NCBI GenBank assembly: GCA_035363095.1
Contig: DAOSEK010000006.1
Location: 1 to 64,000 of the forward strand
Length of the DNA: 64,000 nucleotides
Direction of reading: 5' to 3'
Source of the DNA: DAOSEK01 sp035363095
Lineage (GTDB): Archaea; Nanobdellota; Nanobdellia; Woesearchaeales; UBA119
In this document: positions 35,397-44,063 of the stretch, piece by piece
How positions within the stretch are numbered: position 1 is the stretch's first letter
Layout of the letters: each line of letters begins with the position of its first letter
Made by a program: the position numbers and the translations under genes
The notes under the pieces: model-generated
Seen by the model: the letters and a program-made list of their open reading frames with translations, nothing else
Told to the model about the DNA's origin: nothing
Database searches by the model: none

Positions 35397-36534
35397 TGAT
35401 GATTCGGTTCCAGAGTATTCGTATAGTGTTGATGGGCGAGTAGACCCTCAAAAGAAACTTGAAGAGGAGAATAAGATTCTAAGAATTACAGTTATGCAAC
35501 TTAAAAAGGAGCTTGAAAGAATGAGGACAACTCCTTTAATGGTTTGCGAGGTAACTGATGTTTTACCTGAAAATAAAGCGATTATACGAATTCCTAATGG
35601 CAGTAAATTTTTGGTGAATGTAAATTCAGAATCAAAGCCAATGAAGGCGGGAGATAATGTGCTTGTTGATCAAAAGAATCTAAATGTTATTGATATCATT
35701 GCAACTGATTTTGATGTTGAGGCCAGCAAGTTTGTAATCTTGGAAAAGCCAAAGATTTCTTGGAGTGAGATTGGCGGATTGTCTGATGAGATTAGAGAGA
35801 TTCAAGAGGTTATTGAACTTCCATTACTTAAGCCTGAGATTTTTAGAAAGGTAGGAATTGAGCCACCTAAAGGGGTTTTGTTGTATGGTCCCCCTGGAAC
35901 GGGAAAGACAATCTTGGCAAAGGCTGTTGCAGCTTCAACAAACTCAACTTTTATTGAGATAGTAGGTTCAGAGCTTGTGCAAAAATTCATTGGTGAAGGT
36001 GCAAAGCTTGTTAAAGAGGTATTTGCGTTGGCACGTTCAAAAGCTCCAAGCATAATCTTTATTGATGAACTTGATGCTATTGCTGCTAAAAGGATTGAGC
36101 TTGGCACTTCAGGAGAACGAGAGGTGCAAAGGACTTTTATGCAACTTTTAGCAGAGATTGATGGGTTTGAGAATCTTGGCAATGTAAAGATTATCGGTTG
36201 TACAAACAGAAGAGATATTTTGGATGATGCTATAATTAGGCCTGGTAGGCTTGATAGGCAAATTCTGATTAAACTGCCAGATATTATTGGAAGAGAAGAG
36301 ATATTTAAGATACACACTAAAAGGATGAAACTTAAGGATGTTGATATAAAAGAGCTTGCAAGGGTTACTGAAGGTTCTTCAGGTGCAGATATAAGAGCAA
36401 TTTGTACAGAGGCAGGTTATTTTACAATTCGTTCGAATAAGACTTGTGTTCTTATGAAACATTTTAATCAGGCGGTTAAAAAGCTTCAATCTGAAGATAG
36501 TATTGATAATGAATACGCGACTATGTTTGGATAG
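35380..36534 (+). CDS. pan: Proteasome-activating nucleotidase (PAN)
   Basis: A 384-residue AAA+ ATPase that unfolds proteins for the 20S proteasome. An N-terminal coiled coil (about 20-50, KKLEEENKILRITVMQLKKE) precedes an OB domain (about 57-105) and the AAA+ module with GPPGTGKT, IIFIDELDAIA and two arginine fingers in RPGRLDR. The C-terminus ends ATMFG; the hydrophobic-Tyr-any tail used to open the proteasome gate is represented here by Met-Phe-Gly. The start is at ATG 35380 or 35383, with AAGGTG just upstream; both overlap the aminopeptidase stop, so the two genes are translationally coupled. No proteasome subunit genes lie in the window. Confidence 0.93.
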   Translation: MMKISSDDSVPEYSYSVDGRVDPQKKLEEENKILRITVMQLKKELERMRTTPLMVCEVTDVLPENKAIIRIPNGSKFLVNVNSESKPMKAGDNVLVDQKNLNVIDIIATDFDVEASKFVILEKPKISWSEIGGLSDEIREIQEVIELPLLKPEIFRKVGIEPPKGVLLYGPPGTGKTILAKAVAASTNSTFIEIVGSELVQKFIGEGAKLVKEVFALARSKAPSIIFIDELDAIAAKRIELGTSGEREVQRTFMQLLAEIDGFENLGNVKIIGCTNRRDILDDAIIRPGRLDRQILIKLPDIIGREEIFKIHTKRMKLKDVDIKELARVTEGSSGADIRAICTEAGYFTIRSNKTCVLMKHFNQAVKKLQSEDSIDNEYATMFG

Positions 36535-36593
36535 TATTTTATATTTTTTAATCAAATTTTAGATGTTATTGATCTTTGTATTTTTATCACAAT

Positions 36594-36699
36594 AACATGA
36601 AAAATAAAAAAAGGAAAAACATTGCCCAATGTTAGAAGTTATTTGGCTAGACACTTGGAGGTTTTTCCTTGTATTAGTCTGTCCTTTTTTATTCATGTT
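36594..36699. other. Long imperfect inverted repeat between convergent genes
   Basis: AACATGA...AAAGGAAAAAC on the left can pair with GTTTTTCC and then TCCTTTTTTATTCATGTT on the right; inside is a perfect small hairpin AACATTGCCCAATGTT. It lies between the stops of PAN and the secreted protein. It may act as a two-sided terminator, or be a structured RNA. The T-rich runs fit termination. Confidence 0.6.
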
Positions 36700-36761
36700 C
36701 TAAGATTACAGTTTGTAAAATGATTTGAGGATTTTATAAAAATTAAATGTAAAAATTAAAT

Positions 36762-39125
36762 TTATTTCTCTATTAATACTACCCTCATTTTTACTGGAAC
36801 ACCATAAAGTGTTACTGCTTTTGTGTATCTTACTGCATTTTCTACGTCTGAATGCAGTACAGTTGTCGGACTTACTGAACTTGGCAAGCTGATTAGTGAG
36901 CTTCCATTGCAACATAGAACATATTTGGCGTCAGTGCCCTGATTTTTATAAAACGCAAGGGTTCCAACTGGAAGGTCTGAACAAGCGAATATAAAATCTT
37001 CTTTATTAACCCAATCTTTTTCAGGGAATGGGCAAGTTGTGGCATTATTCATACAACCTGCATAACACCTATTTGTTCCTGCAAGTGCGCATCCATCACA
37101 GCTTACAAGTTTTGCATCGTAAGCTATTAAATCTCTGTTCATTTCATTATCCGTGTTACTAAAGGTCATCTCTGTTTCTGTACTTCTTATTGTTTTGTAA
37201 GGGACAATATAATTTTTCTCATATTCTGGATTTGAGAAATTGACGTAAAGATTATAGGCAGTCTTTTTGTTTATGTACATTTCATATTCGCCATCTTCGT
37301 TTGTTATAGTTGAGAAATAAGTAATCGGTACTGCTTCTTGAACATTAGTTGTTACGCTTGAATTTCTTGAATCAAGTGCAGGGTACCAATCATTTTGAGA
37401 GAGTCTTGCAATGACAATTACATCTTTTAAAGGAGCTTTGTTAGATGTTTCCACTGTTCCATATAGTTTTACCTTGGAGTTATCCTCAAAGAGTTCACTA
37501 TCTTGAATTGAATTCATCCAATCTGCCGAATCTGGATTATAAGCACTACTCCTTTCAAAATCACCTTGTTTGCCTGCTATGAGGTTAGGCACTCTTCCAA
37601 AATCAATATAGCCATCGCAATCATTATCAAGTAAATCAAACATGTATTGTGGATAATTATCATCAGTCTCATTAGAGCATTTCCTATCCCAATAATTCCT
37701 GTTAGGCGGATGATTATAAAAATCATAGGATTCGTCTTTACAAAATCCAGGTATTGAAATATCCCAAGATTCATCGTTGTTAAGACCATCTAAGCAATTT
37801 CTATCCCGAACAACGTCTACATCATAATCAGGAACATCAGAGTATACCCAGTCTTCATAATATTTCTGCCAGTCATCAAAATCTATGGATTTATCATCTA
37901 AATACATTCCTTCATATGGACAGATTGCAGGTTTTTTATCATTAATAGTATCGTAATAGCTACAGGTTGTATCAAGACCATCAAAGCAACCTGATAATAC
38001 CTTGCCTCCAAATGTTTCGTCATCATTTGAAATCTCACTTTTGTTTTTCAAGAAATAACTAACCCTACCCTCTATATGAGTAATGTCTATATTATCAGGA
38101 AACACTTCTGATATTAATGTTGAGTTCATCTTTAACGAACAGCAATTACCAAACACATCAACTTTTCCCACATCTGAGGGTCTATTACATAATCTTTCTA
38201 CGGGTTCAGGTCTAGGAGGTACAGGACACTTTTTGCACTCATACCTAACTTCGTCTATTGTGATTTCAGTTCCACTTGGAAAACAAATATCATTTACTGC
38301 GCAATCACAAGTGTCATTACAGCAAGCAAAATCATCAGTAGTTCCTGCATTAAGAATCATATATTCAGGTTCGTGGGGCATATCATTGCCACAGCACTTT
38401 TTGGCATCTGGCACGCTACCCCCTAGATTCCAGCCAAAGCCACTACCAACACAAGCATCTTCACAAGCATCAAGGTCTAGGTCGTTACAAATCTTTGTAG
38501 AGACAATTGGAGAAATACTATCAAATGGATGATTGCCTGCTAAGTCCATTCCATAAAGTTGGAAATCGTATACACCTCCATCTATTAATGGCGTTGTGTT
38601 TACATAATACCATGCTTTAATAGTTTTGTCTCCCAAATTTCCTGAGGTTTGAACTGAAGGAATTGGATGTGCAGTGTTGTTTATATACAGAATAAAAGAT
38701 GACTTATCCATCCCTCTCGTAATATCAGAAGGCGAATTATCAGTTCCTGTTCCATTAAACAACACAGATTCTCCTCTTATCCATGAAGGGTAATTAGGAT
38801 TAGAATACGTGAAAAAATGATCCTTTGGATTTGATACATTTGATGTATCATAAACCTTGGATGTCCAAGAGATTGTATCTATGAGAAGTGTAGGATTTCC
38901 CAATGGTCCAATATCGCAATTTCCACAATCACTATCTCCAAATATACACACTCCTGCGATTACCTTGTTTGGACAAAATCCATCATTTCCAGCACAAGTA
39001 CAACAAACAAACTCATCATCAACTTTTACTCCACCCCAACCCGCACAATCACTTGGTTGTGCTGATACTAAGCTAATCGTTATAAAAAATAGAATCGCAA
39101 CAATTGATAATTTTATTCTTTTCAT
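36762..39125 (-). CDS. Secreted Cys-rich protein with MopE-like motif and a carboxypeptidase-regulatory-like domain
   Basis: A 787-residue exported protein. A Sec-type signal peptide is clear (MKRIKLSIVAILFFITISLV then SAQ). The mature part has about 40 cysteines, a Ca-binding/MopE-like motif (DLLDNDCDGYIDFG, about residue 500), an Ig-like or carboxypeptidase-regulatory beta-sandwich (VKLYGTVETSNKAPLKDVIV, about 560-660), and many N-glycosylation sequons. No C-terminal membrane anchor is seen, so it is either released or bound to other envelope proteins. GGGTGG precedes the ATG. Related in style to the giant proteins at 44 and 49 kb. Function unknown; an extracellular or cell-envelope role is inferred. 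Confidence 0.85.
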   Translation of the reverse strand: MKRIKLSIVAILFFITISLVSAQPSDCAGWGGVKVDDEFVCCTCAGNDGFCPNKVIAGVCIFGDSDCGNCDIGPLGNPTLLIDTISWTSKVYDTSNVSNPKDHFFTYSNPNYPSWIRGESVLFNGTGTDNSPSDITRGMDKSSFILYINNTAHPIPSVQTSGNLGDKTIKAWYYVNTTPLIDGGVYDFQLYGMDLAGNHPFDSISPIVSTKICNDLDLDACEDACVGSGFGWNLGGSVPDAKKCCGNDMPHEPEYMILNAGTTDDFACCNDTCDCAVNDICFPSGTEITIDEVRYECKKCPVPPRPEPVERLCNRPSDVGKVDVFGNCCSLKMNSTLISEVFPDNIDITHIEGRVSYFLKNKSEISNDDETFGGKVLSGCFDGLDTTCSYYDTINDKKPAICPYEGMYLDDKSIDFDDWQKYYEDWVYSDVPDYDVDVVRDRNCLDGLNNDESWDISIPGFCKDESYDFYNHPPNRNYWDRKCSNETDDNYPQYMFDLLDNDCDGYIDFGRVPNLIAGKQGDFERSSAYNPDSADWMNSIQDSELFEDNSKVKLYGTVETSNKAPLKDVIVIARLSQNDWYPALDSRNSSVTTNVQEAVPITYFSTITNEDGEYEMYINKKTAYNLYVNFSNPEYEKNYIVPYKTIRSTETEMTFSNTDNEMNRDLIAYDAKLVSCDGCALAGTNRCYAGCMNNATTCPFPEKDWVNKEDFIFACSDLPVGTLAFYKNQGTDAKYVLCCNGSSLISLPSSVSPTTVLHSDVENAVRYTKAVTLYGVPVKMRVVLIEK

Positions 39126-39386
39126 GTTAAAACCACCCTTATTCTCAATAAAAGATTATTAATCCATATGTTAAATTATAAAACAACTGATAACAAACTA
39201 ATCATATCTTAAGTAGCTTTGTTTTTATACTTTTCGCTTATTTTTGGGTTTAAATAAGAAATTCTTTCCAGACATTGCTTGCGAAATTGATTCCTATTAC
39301 ATTAAATTACAGCTAAATAATGATCTTGTCAAATCCTTAATTATTTTGTGTAATCTAATTATTTGAGGGATTTGGTGAAATAGATT

Positions 39387-39622
39387 GATTAATAGAAAAA
39401 CATACCTGATGTTTAAACACGAGGACTCGGTACGCTTTTTTGTAATCAACAACCTCGCTGAATGTAAGGCATGCTTTTATATTGCCAAAATACCTCAACC
39501 TGTAGAACGAGGTTGTTGATTTTTCAAGCCAAATTAAGAATAGACGGATTTATGCAAGGATTAACCTCGACTATTCAAGAGATACCTCAGCATTTCTATC
39601 GAGGTTTTTCATTTCATGAAAT
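39387..39622 (-). repeat. Family R dispersed element, full copy, reverse
   Basis: It shows module C (AAACATACCTGATG...CTCGGTACGC), module B (AATCAACAACCTCGC...CGAGGTTGTTGATT) and module A (AATAGACGGATT...ATCGAGGTTTTTCAT), followed by ATTTCATGAAAT. Module B hairpin arms here are CCTCAACC and AACGAGG, changed relative to other copies. Confidence 0.9.
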
Positions 39623-39736
39623 CCTTCTTTATTCGCATACTTTGTATTTTTAAGCACAATTAAGAATAGATGGGTTCACGGACGAAAAATCTCTAATACT
39701 CGCGAGATAAGTCGAATGTTATCCTGAGGTTTTTAA
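39612..39736 (-). repeat. Family R, second module A, reverse, diverged
   Basis: From ATTTCATGAAATCC through TTCGCATACTTTG, AATAGATGGGTTCACGGA and CTCGCGAGATAAG to CCTGAGGTTTTT. It shares the palindrome with the full copy before it. A further trace (GTCATTTGCATACTTTGGTC, about 39748-39768) follows. Confidence 0.75.
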
Positions 39737-39739
39737 TTT

Positions 39740-40045
39740 AGTGAGTTCGTCATTTGCATACTTTGGTCTTTAGACGTTAGTAAGAGGAGATGTATTTACT
39801 AAACGAATCATAAAACGATTAAAAAATGTAAATGCACTTAGGAATATTCTCTAAAATCTCACAAGATAAATTATGAGATTTATGCTTTAAAGGTTTTTCA
39901 GTTGTAATAACATTTCATCGAGGACAAATTTTGAGGACAAATTAATTATAGACGATAAATTAATTATAGACGATAAAATGATAATAAAATAATTTAATTC
40001 ATGGTCAACTAAAGATTTATAAATAAAAAAAATTTGCAAATACGC
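39740..40045. other. Non-coding spacer with the sRNA promoter
   Basis: A+T-rich DNA with short direct repeats (TTAATTATAGACGATAAA twice, about 39945-39977). ATTTATAAATAAA at about 40014-40026 is a strong TATA box some 25 nt before the box C/D sRNA. No gene seen. Confidence 0.6.
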
Positions 40046-40111
40046 TAGGCAAATGATGAACGGAAGTAACTGCTGAAAACAAATGATGAAGTGAACACCC
40101 GCTGATGCCTA
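40046..40111 (+). ncRNA. Box C/D guide sRNA
   Basis: All four boxes appear in order and spacing: C ATGATGA (40053-40059), D' CTGA (40073-40076), C' ATGATGA (40083-40089), D CTGA (40102-40105). The ends TAGGCA and TGCCTA (40046-40051, 40106-40111) form a 6-bp terminal stem. Guides of 13 and 12 nt precede D' and D: ACGGAAGTAACTG and AGTGAACACCCG. The RNA is expected to bind L7Ae, Nop5 and fibrillarin and direct 2'-O-methylation of the target base paired to the fifth guide nucleotide upstream of each D box. A TATA box lies upstream at a proper distance. Targets not identified here. The sRNA is 212 bp before the thiolase gene. Confidence 0.88.
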
Positions 40112-40323
40112 CTTCATATGATAAAAGGATGGATAGTTTTTTATTTTTTTCTTTTAATTTTTTAAAAGAGGATATATTATGGGCATTTATTAGGCTATGG
40201 CAATTTATTGGCCGTATTAAAATTATTAAAAATAGTATTTAGTGTAAGTATGCTCTTTTTAATCTTGCTAACATTTTTATTATTAAACTATGGTCGTTAA
40301 GGGACTTTTGAGTGTGATTTGAT

Positions 40324-41262
40324 ATGAAATGCAGTATTTGCTCTGAAAAATCAATGGCGTGTTTTGATAGTTTGAGCTACTGTAAAAAACATTTTATTGA
40401 TGCTTTTGAAAAGAAGGCTTTTGAAACAATCAAAAAATATAATCTCATCAAAGGCAAAAAAATTGCTGTAGCAACTTCGGGAGGCAAGGATTCTACAAGT
40501 GTTTTATACATTGTAAAAAAGTACATGCAAAAAAATAAATTGGGAAAACCAATTGCGTTACTTATTGACGAGGGAATAAAAGGTTATCGAGAAAAAACTT
40601 TAAAAGATCTTAAGAGCTTTTGCTCTCTTGAAAAAATTGATTTGAGAATTGTTTCTTTTGAAAAGGAATTTGGTTTTTCACTTGATGAATATTTGAATAA
40701 AGTAAAATCAAAGCCTTGCACTATCTGCGGGATATTAAGAAGATATCTCTTAAATAAGTACTCTAAAGGTTTTGATACTATAGTTACGGGACATAATCTG
40801 GATGATGAATCGCAAGGATTTGTTATGAATCTTTTTAATTCTGATATTATGCTGATGATGAGACAAGGAATAATTTCAGGCGCTATAGATTTTAAGGATT
40901 TTACAAAAAGGGTTAAGCCTTTTTATTTTATTAAAGAAAAGGAGATTTTAATATATTCAATTGCTAAAAAATTTAATTTAAGTTATAATGAATGCCCTTA
41001 TTCAAATTTTGCACTAAGATCTAAATTTAAGACACTTTTGAATGAATATGAAATGAGACATCTAGGTTCAAAAAAGAATTCAATAGAGCTCTTTTTAAGA
41101 TTAAAAGAACTGTTTATAAAAAATAAAAATCAGTTATTGAAGGGTTTTGAGATGTTATATTGTGATGTATGCAAAGAGCCATCATCTAATAAGGTTTGCA
41201 ATTGTTGTCTTATTCGATCTGCGTATCCAAAACAAAACGAGATAAAAAAAGTTAGAACTTAA
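40324..41262 (+). CDS. tRNA 2-thiolation ATPase of the TtuA/NcsA (Ncs6/CTU1) family
   Basis: A 312-residue PP-loop enzyme that adenylates a tRNA uridine for replacement of oxygen by sulfur. The PP-loop is SGGKDST (about residues 53-59). N-terminal (CSICSEKS...CKKH) and C-terminal (CDVCKEP...CNCC) zinc fingers flank the core, and the catalytic/Fe-S cysteines are present in KPCTICGI and NECPYSN. This is the layout of TtuA and archaeal NcsA; I cannot tell whether U34 or U54 is modified. Such enzymes take sulfur from ubiquitin-like carriers (TtuB/SAMP2); a candidate ends in Gly-Gly at 61153-61341. Followed 43 bp later by Rpp30. Confidence 0.9.
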   Translation: MKCSICSEKSMACFDSLSYCKKHFIDAFEKKAFETIKKYNLIKGKKIAVATSGGKDSTSVLYIVKKYMQKNKLGKPIALLIDEGIKGYREKTLKDLKSFCSLEKIDLRIVSFEKEFGFSLDEYLNKVKSKPCTICGILRRYLLNKYSKGFDTIVTGHNLDDESQGFVMNLFNSDIMLMMRQGIISGAIDFKDFTKRVKPFYFIKEKEILIYSIAKKFNLSYNECPYSNFALRSKFKTLLNEYEMRHLGSKKNSIELFLRLKELFIKNKNQLLKGFEMLYCDVCKEPSSNKVCNCCLIRSAYPKQNEIKKVRT

Positions 41263-41305
41263 AAAAATGATAGGTTTTTAAACTTATTATCTTTATCAAT
41301 ATAAA

Positions 41306-41899
41306 ATGCATATAGATATTGTAAGACCATCGGGAAATGAAGTTGATTTTATAAAACAATCAAAAAGACTTGGAAATAAAGGGATTTCTTTTGTTTATGA
41401 TTCAATCTCAAAAGATAAGATCTCTAGTCTTATAAACTTAGAAAAAGAAGAAAAATTTCATATTATTTTATCAAAAGAGAGTCTGGGATTTGATAATGGC
41501 TTAAGGATATTTGATATTTCATTAGAACTTGATAAATCAAGGAACTTAATCGAAAAATCAACTAATGTGATTTTTTTTGGTTTTGAAAATTCTAAGAATA
41601 AAGATTTCAATAAACAAAGAAATGCCGGAGCGAATCATATATTGTTTAAGATAATGAAAGAAAGAGGAAATATCTTTGGGATATGTACAAAATATTTGAT
41701 ATCAAAGGAACGAATATCAAGGCTTAGACAAAATCTATATCTTTGCAATAAATACGATGTTGATTGTTGTATATTTAGTTATGCAAACGATCCACTTGAG
41801 ATGAGAAACGAAGATGAGCTTTTTTCACTTTTGCTTACGATCACAAAAAATCCAAAGCTTTCAAAGAGGACAATTTCTTTTATTTCAACCCTTCTCTGA
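41306..41899 (+). CDS. rnp3: RNase P protein component 3 (Rpp30)
   Basis: A 197-residue protein with the TIM-barrel-like pattern of archaeal/eukaryal Rpp30. The diagnostic part is QRNAGANHILFKIMKERG (about 106-123) followed by SRLRQNLYLCNKYDVDCCIF and the ending PLEMRNEDELFSLL. Rpp30 pairs with Pop5 in the RNase P holoenzyme and matures tRNA 5' ends. It is somewhat shorter than usual (210-240). It lies 43 bp after the thiolase gene, so both are tRNA-maturation genes in one transcription unit. Confidence 0.82.
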   Translation: MHIDIVRPSGNEVDFIKQSKRLGNKGISFVYDSISKDKISSLINLEKEEKFHIILSKESLGFDNGLRIFDISLELDKSRNLIEKSTNVIFFGFENSKNKDFNKQRNAGANHILFKIMKERGNIFGICTKYLISKERISRLRQNLYLCNKYDVDCCIFSYANDPLEMRNEDELFSLLLTITKNPKLSKRTISFISTLL

Positions 41900-42370
41900 A
41901 GTAACTAATTTGTGCTTTTTAATATGGTTTTATTTCGAAAATTCTTCATTTTGCAGACTTAATAATCTTAATAGTTTTAGTAAAAAAATGCGGTAAAATA
42001 TAAAAATGAGAACCTTAAATATTTCATTGAAGGGAAATAGTTTCAGGATAGCACAATAATAAATAACAAAGAAATGTTTTAAGAATAATATCCTATTAAC
42101 TATCAGCCTGCTATTAACTATCAGGTAAAATGTATGATGCAAAATGTTTTAGGGTATTAATGTTTAGATTATATTTCATTTTTGTGAAATCCTTAAATCC
42201 TTTTAGATACTTTATTCTTTAAAACTTTGGTCTTTAAGATTTAATTACTAAGAAACAAAAATAAAAAATATATACGCATCTTTCAATCGCTTCTAAAAGT
42301 AGTAATATACACCATAAATTTATCTATTTATTAATAGGGGTTTATTCTTTTTTAGAAGTATCTAACACTT
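41900..42370. other. Spacer with remnants of repeats
   Basis: A 470-bp convergent spacer. It holds a 16-bp direct duplication (CTATTAACTATCAG twice, about 42091-42123) and a weak family R trace (TTGTGAAATCCTTAAATCC near 42182 and ACTTTGGTCTTTAAG near 42224). No convincing coding frame. Confidence 0.5.
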
Positions 42371-43840
42371 TTAGCTAGGATTTTTTTCTAATCTTAAAAA
42401 TATATAGGTTGAACCTGAGCGGATTTTTATGGTTTTATTTTGAGATGCCTTGTATTTTTCAAAGATTGTGTCTTTTATCTTTTCATAATCCTGTTCTTTT
42501 ATTAAAATATCTTTGTCAAAAGAATCTTGAATTGAATTAATAAACTCATCAGTGTTTTTGTATGAAATTATGTTTCTTTTTAGATAGTAAGGCAATGGCC
42601 AATAATCTGCACCTTCGCCAATGATTTCTATTTGTATATCGTTTTTTGTTATGAACCCAAGATTTTGTTTTAAGTTGATATCAGTGTGGACATATGAGAA
42701 GGGATTTTTGTTATCGTTTGCAGGATTGATAAATGAGGTCATCACTAATTGTATTGTTAGGTAAGTAATGCATAAGAAAAAGAGCGCTAAAAGAAGTTTT
42801 TTTGATTTTATAAAAGATAAAAATATTCCTGAAGATAAGGCAAGGATAGAGACTGAACTAATTATAAGCCAAGGCGTTTTGTATGAAATGATAGAATATG
42901 TTGTTAGAAGCAAAATCCCAAAAATAAGAATGTACGCACTTGAATATTTTTTATTGGTTTTTATTAATTGTTGAGCTGAGTAAAAGCAAAAAACAACTGA
43001 TAAGAGTATTATAGGAAGCTCAAATTTTAGCAGTATTTCAACAAAATAATAGATAGGTTTAGCGTGTTCTTGTGTTCTTGTTTTCCAGTTGAAAGGTCCT
43101 ATTATTGAGTCTAATATTCCATATGGATTTGAGAAGAATGAACTAAATAATGTTATGTGGATGAGTATTGCTAAGAGCAGTGCAAAGAGTATATGCTTTG
43201 ATGGCAGATGTTTGTTTTTTTCAGATGTTAGATTTGCTTTGATATTTTCCCTTTTTTCTTTTGAAAAAAGCATAGCTATTAGTGTAATTGCGATGCAAAA
43301 ACCATTTATTATTGCAGTTTCTTTGTTTGAATACGCTAAAAACAATGAAATGATTAGCCCATAAATCCAGATCTTTTTAGATTTTTTTGTTGAAAGGTTT
43401 ATTAGGGATACTATTGCAAGAAAAGTGAAAAAAGTGAAGAATATTTCATGTATTGCATATCTTGAATAGTAGAAAAGTGAAGGAGAAAGCATAAGAAAAA
43501 TACAGGAGATTATTTTTGCTTTTTTGGATATTGTTTTTATTAGGAAAGGAAGCAGGCAAAGAAGAGCACCAAATAATGCTTGTGGCAGTCTTAATGTGAT
43601 TTCTGTGGTTTTTAGAAACGTGAATGGTAGCGTGATGTAATATAGGAATGGACCATGATAGTTGTCAGGGTTATATTTGTAGTAGTTGCTATTTATTAAA
43701 TTAGATAGGAAGTATTCATTAACCGATTCATCATGATGAAGTGGTCTTAAGTCAAGCAGTATTAGTCTTGAAGTGAATGCTATTACAAATATTAGTAATA
43801 TTATTAATAATTGTGATTTATTTGTATTATTTTTTTGCAT
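42371..43840 (-). CDS. Membrane glycosyltransferase, Agl23-like (GT39/PMT superfamily)
   Basis: A 489-residue multi-pass membrane protein with about ten hydrophobic segments. After the first helix come the motifs RPLHHDESVNEYF (about 32-44) and YNPDNYHGPFLYY (about 56-68), the acid-containing luminal loop and substrate region of the Agl23-type family of dolichol-phosphate-sugar transferases. The C-terminal ~100 residues form a soluble extracellular domain (NIISYKNTDEFINSIQDSF). It likely transfers sugars to lipid carriers or surface proteins, which fits the many N-glycosylation sequons of the nearby surface proteins; the exact reaction is unknown. Confidence 0.8.
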   Translation of the reverse strand: MQKNNTNKSQLLIILLIFVIAFTSRLILLDLRPLHHDESVNEYFLSNLINSNYYKYNPDNYHGPFLYYITLPFTFLKTTEITLRLPQALFGALLCLLPFLIKTISKKAKIISCIFLMLSPSLFYYSRYAIHEIFFTFFTFLAIVSLINLSTKKSKKIWIYGLIISLFLAYSNKETAIINGFCIAITLIAMLFSKEKRENIKANLTSEKNKHLPSKHILFALLLAILIHITLFSSFFSNPYGILDSIIGPFNWKTRTQEHAKPIYYFVEILLKFELPIILLSVVFCFYSAQQLIKTNKKYSSAYILIFGILLLTTYSIISYKTPWLIISSVSILALSSGIFLSFIKSKKLLLALFFLCITYLTIQLVMTSFINPANDNKNPFSYVHTDINLKQNLGFITKNDIQIEIIGEGADYWPLPYYLKRNIISYKNTDEFINSIQDSFDKDILIKEQDYEKIKDTIFEKYKASQNKTIKIRSGSTYIFLRLEKNPS

Positions 43841-43961
43841 TTTTAGATGATGTTTTTTTTAAAGAGTATTAATAATTTGCTTTTTAGGATAACTTATCTT
43901 TGAATGGTTCAAAATAGTAAATTATATATATACTTTCATCAGTAAAGGAGATAAGTTAGAA

Positions 43962-44048
43962 ATGATTGGGATGAGTTATTTTAGTGTTATAGACTTTTGC
44001 GTTTCATTTTTATGGAAGGATTATGATAATGAATCAATTAATGCCTGA
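43962..44048 (+). CDS. Possible 28-residue leader peptide
   Basis: ATG 43962 opens a 28-codon frame (MIGMSYFSVIDFCVSFLWKD, then eight residues) ending at 44048, 15 bp before the next gene. AAAGGAG lies 11 nt upstream, and a TATATATA promoter at about 43923. It may be a short upstream frame on the leader of the giant surface gene. Only weak support. Confidence 0.25.
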   Translation: MIGMSYFSVIDFCVSFLWKDYDNESINA

Positions 44049-44063
44049 TTTGGTGGTGCCCTT

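Noticed and set aside
39471..39653. 60-codon plus-strand frame
   Set aside because: Entirely inside a family R copy, in a frame different from the other repeat frames.
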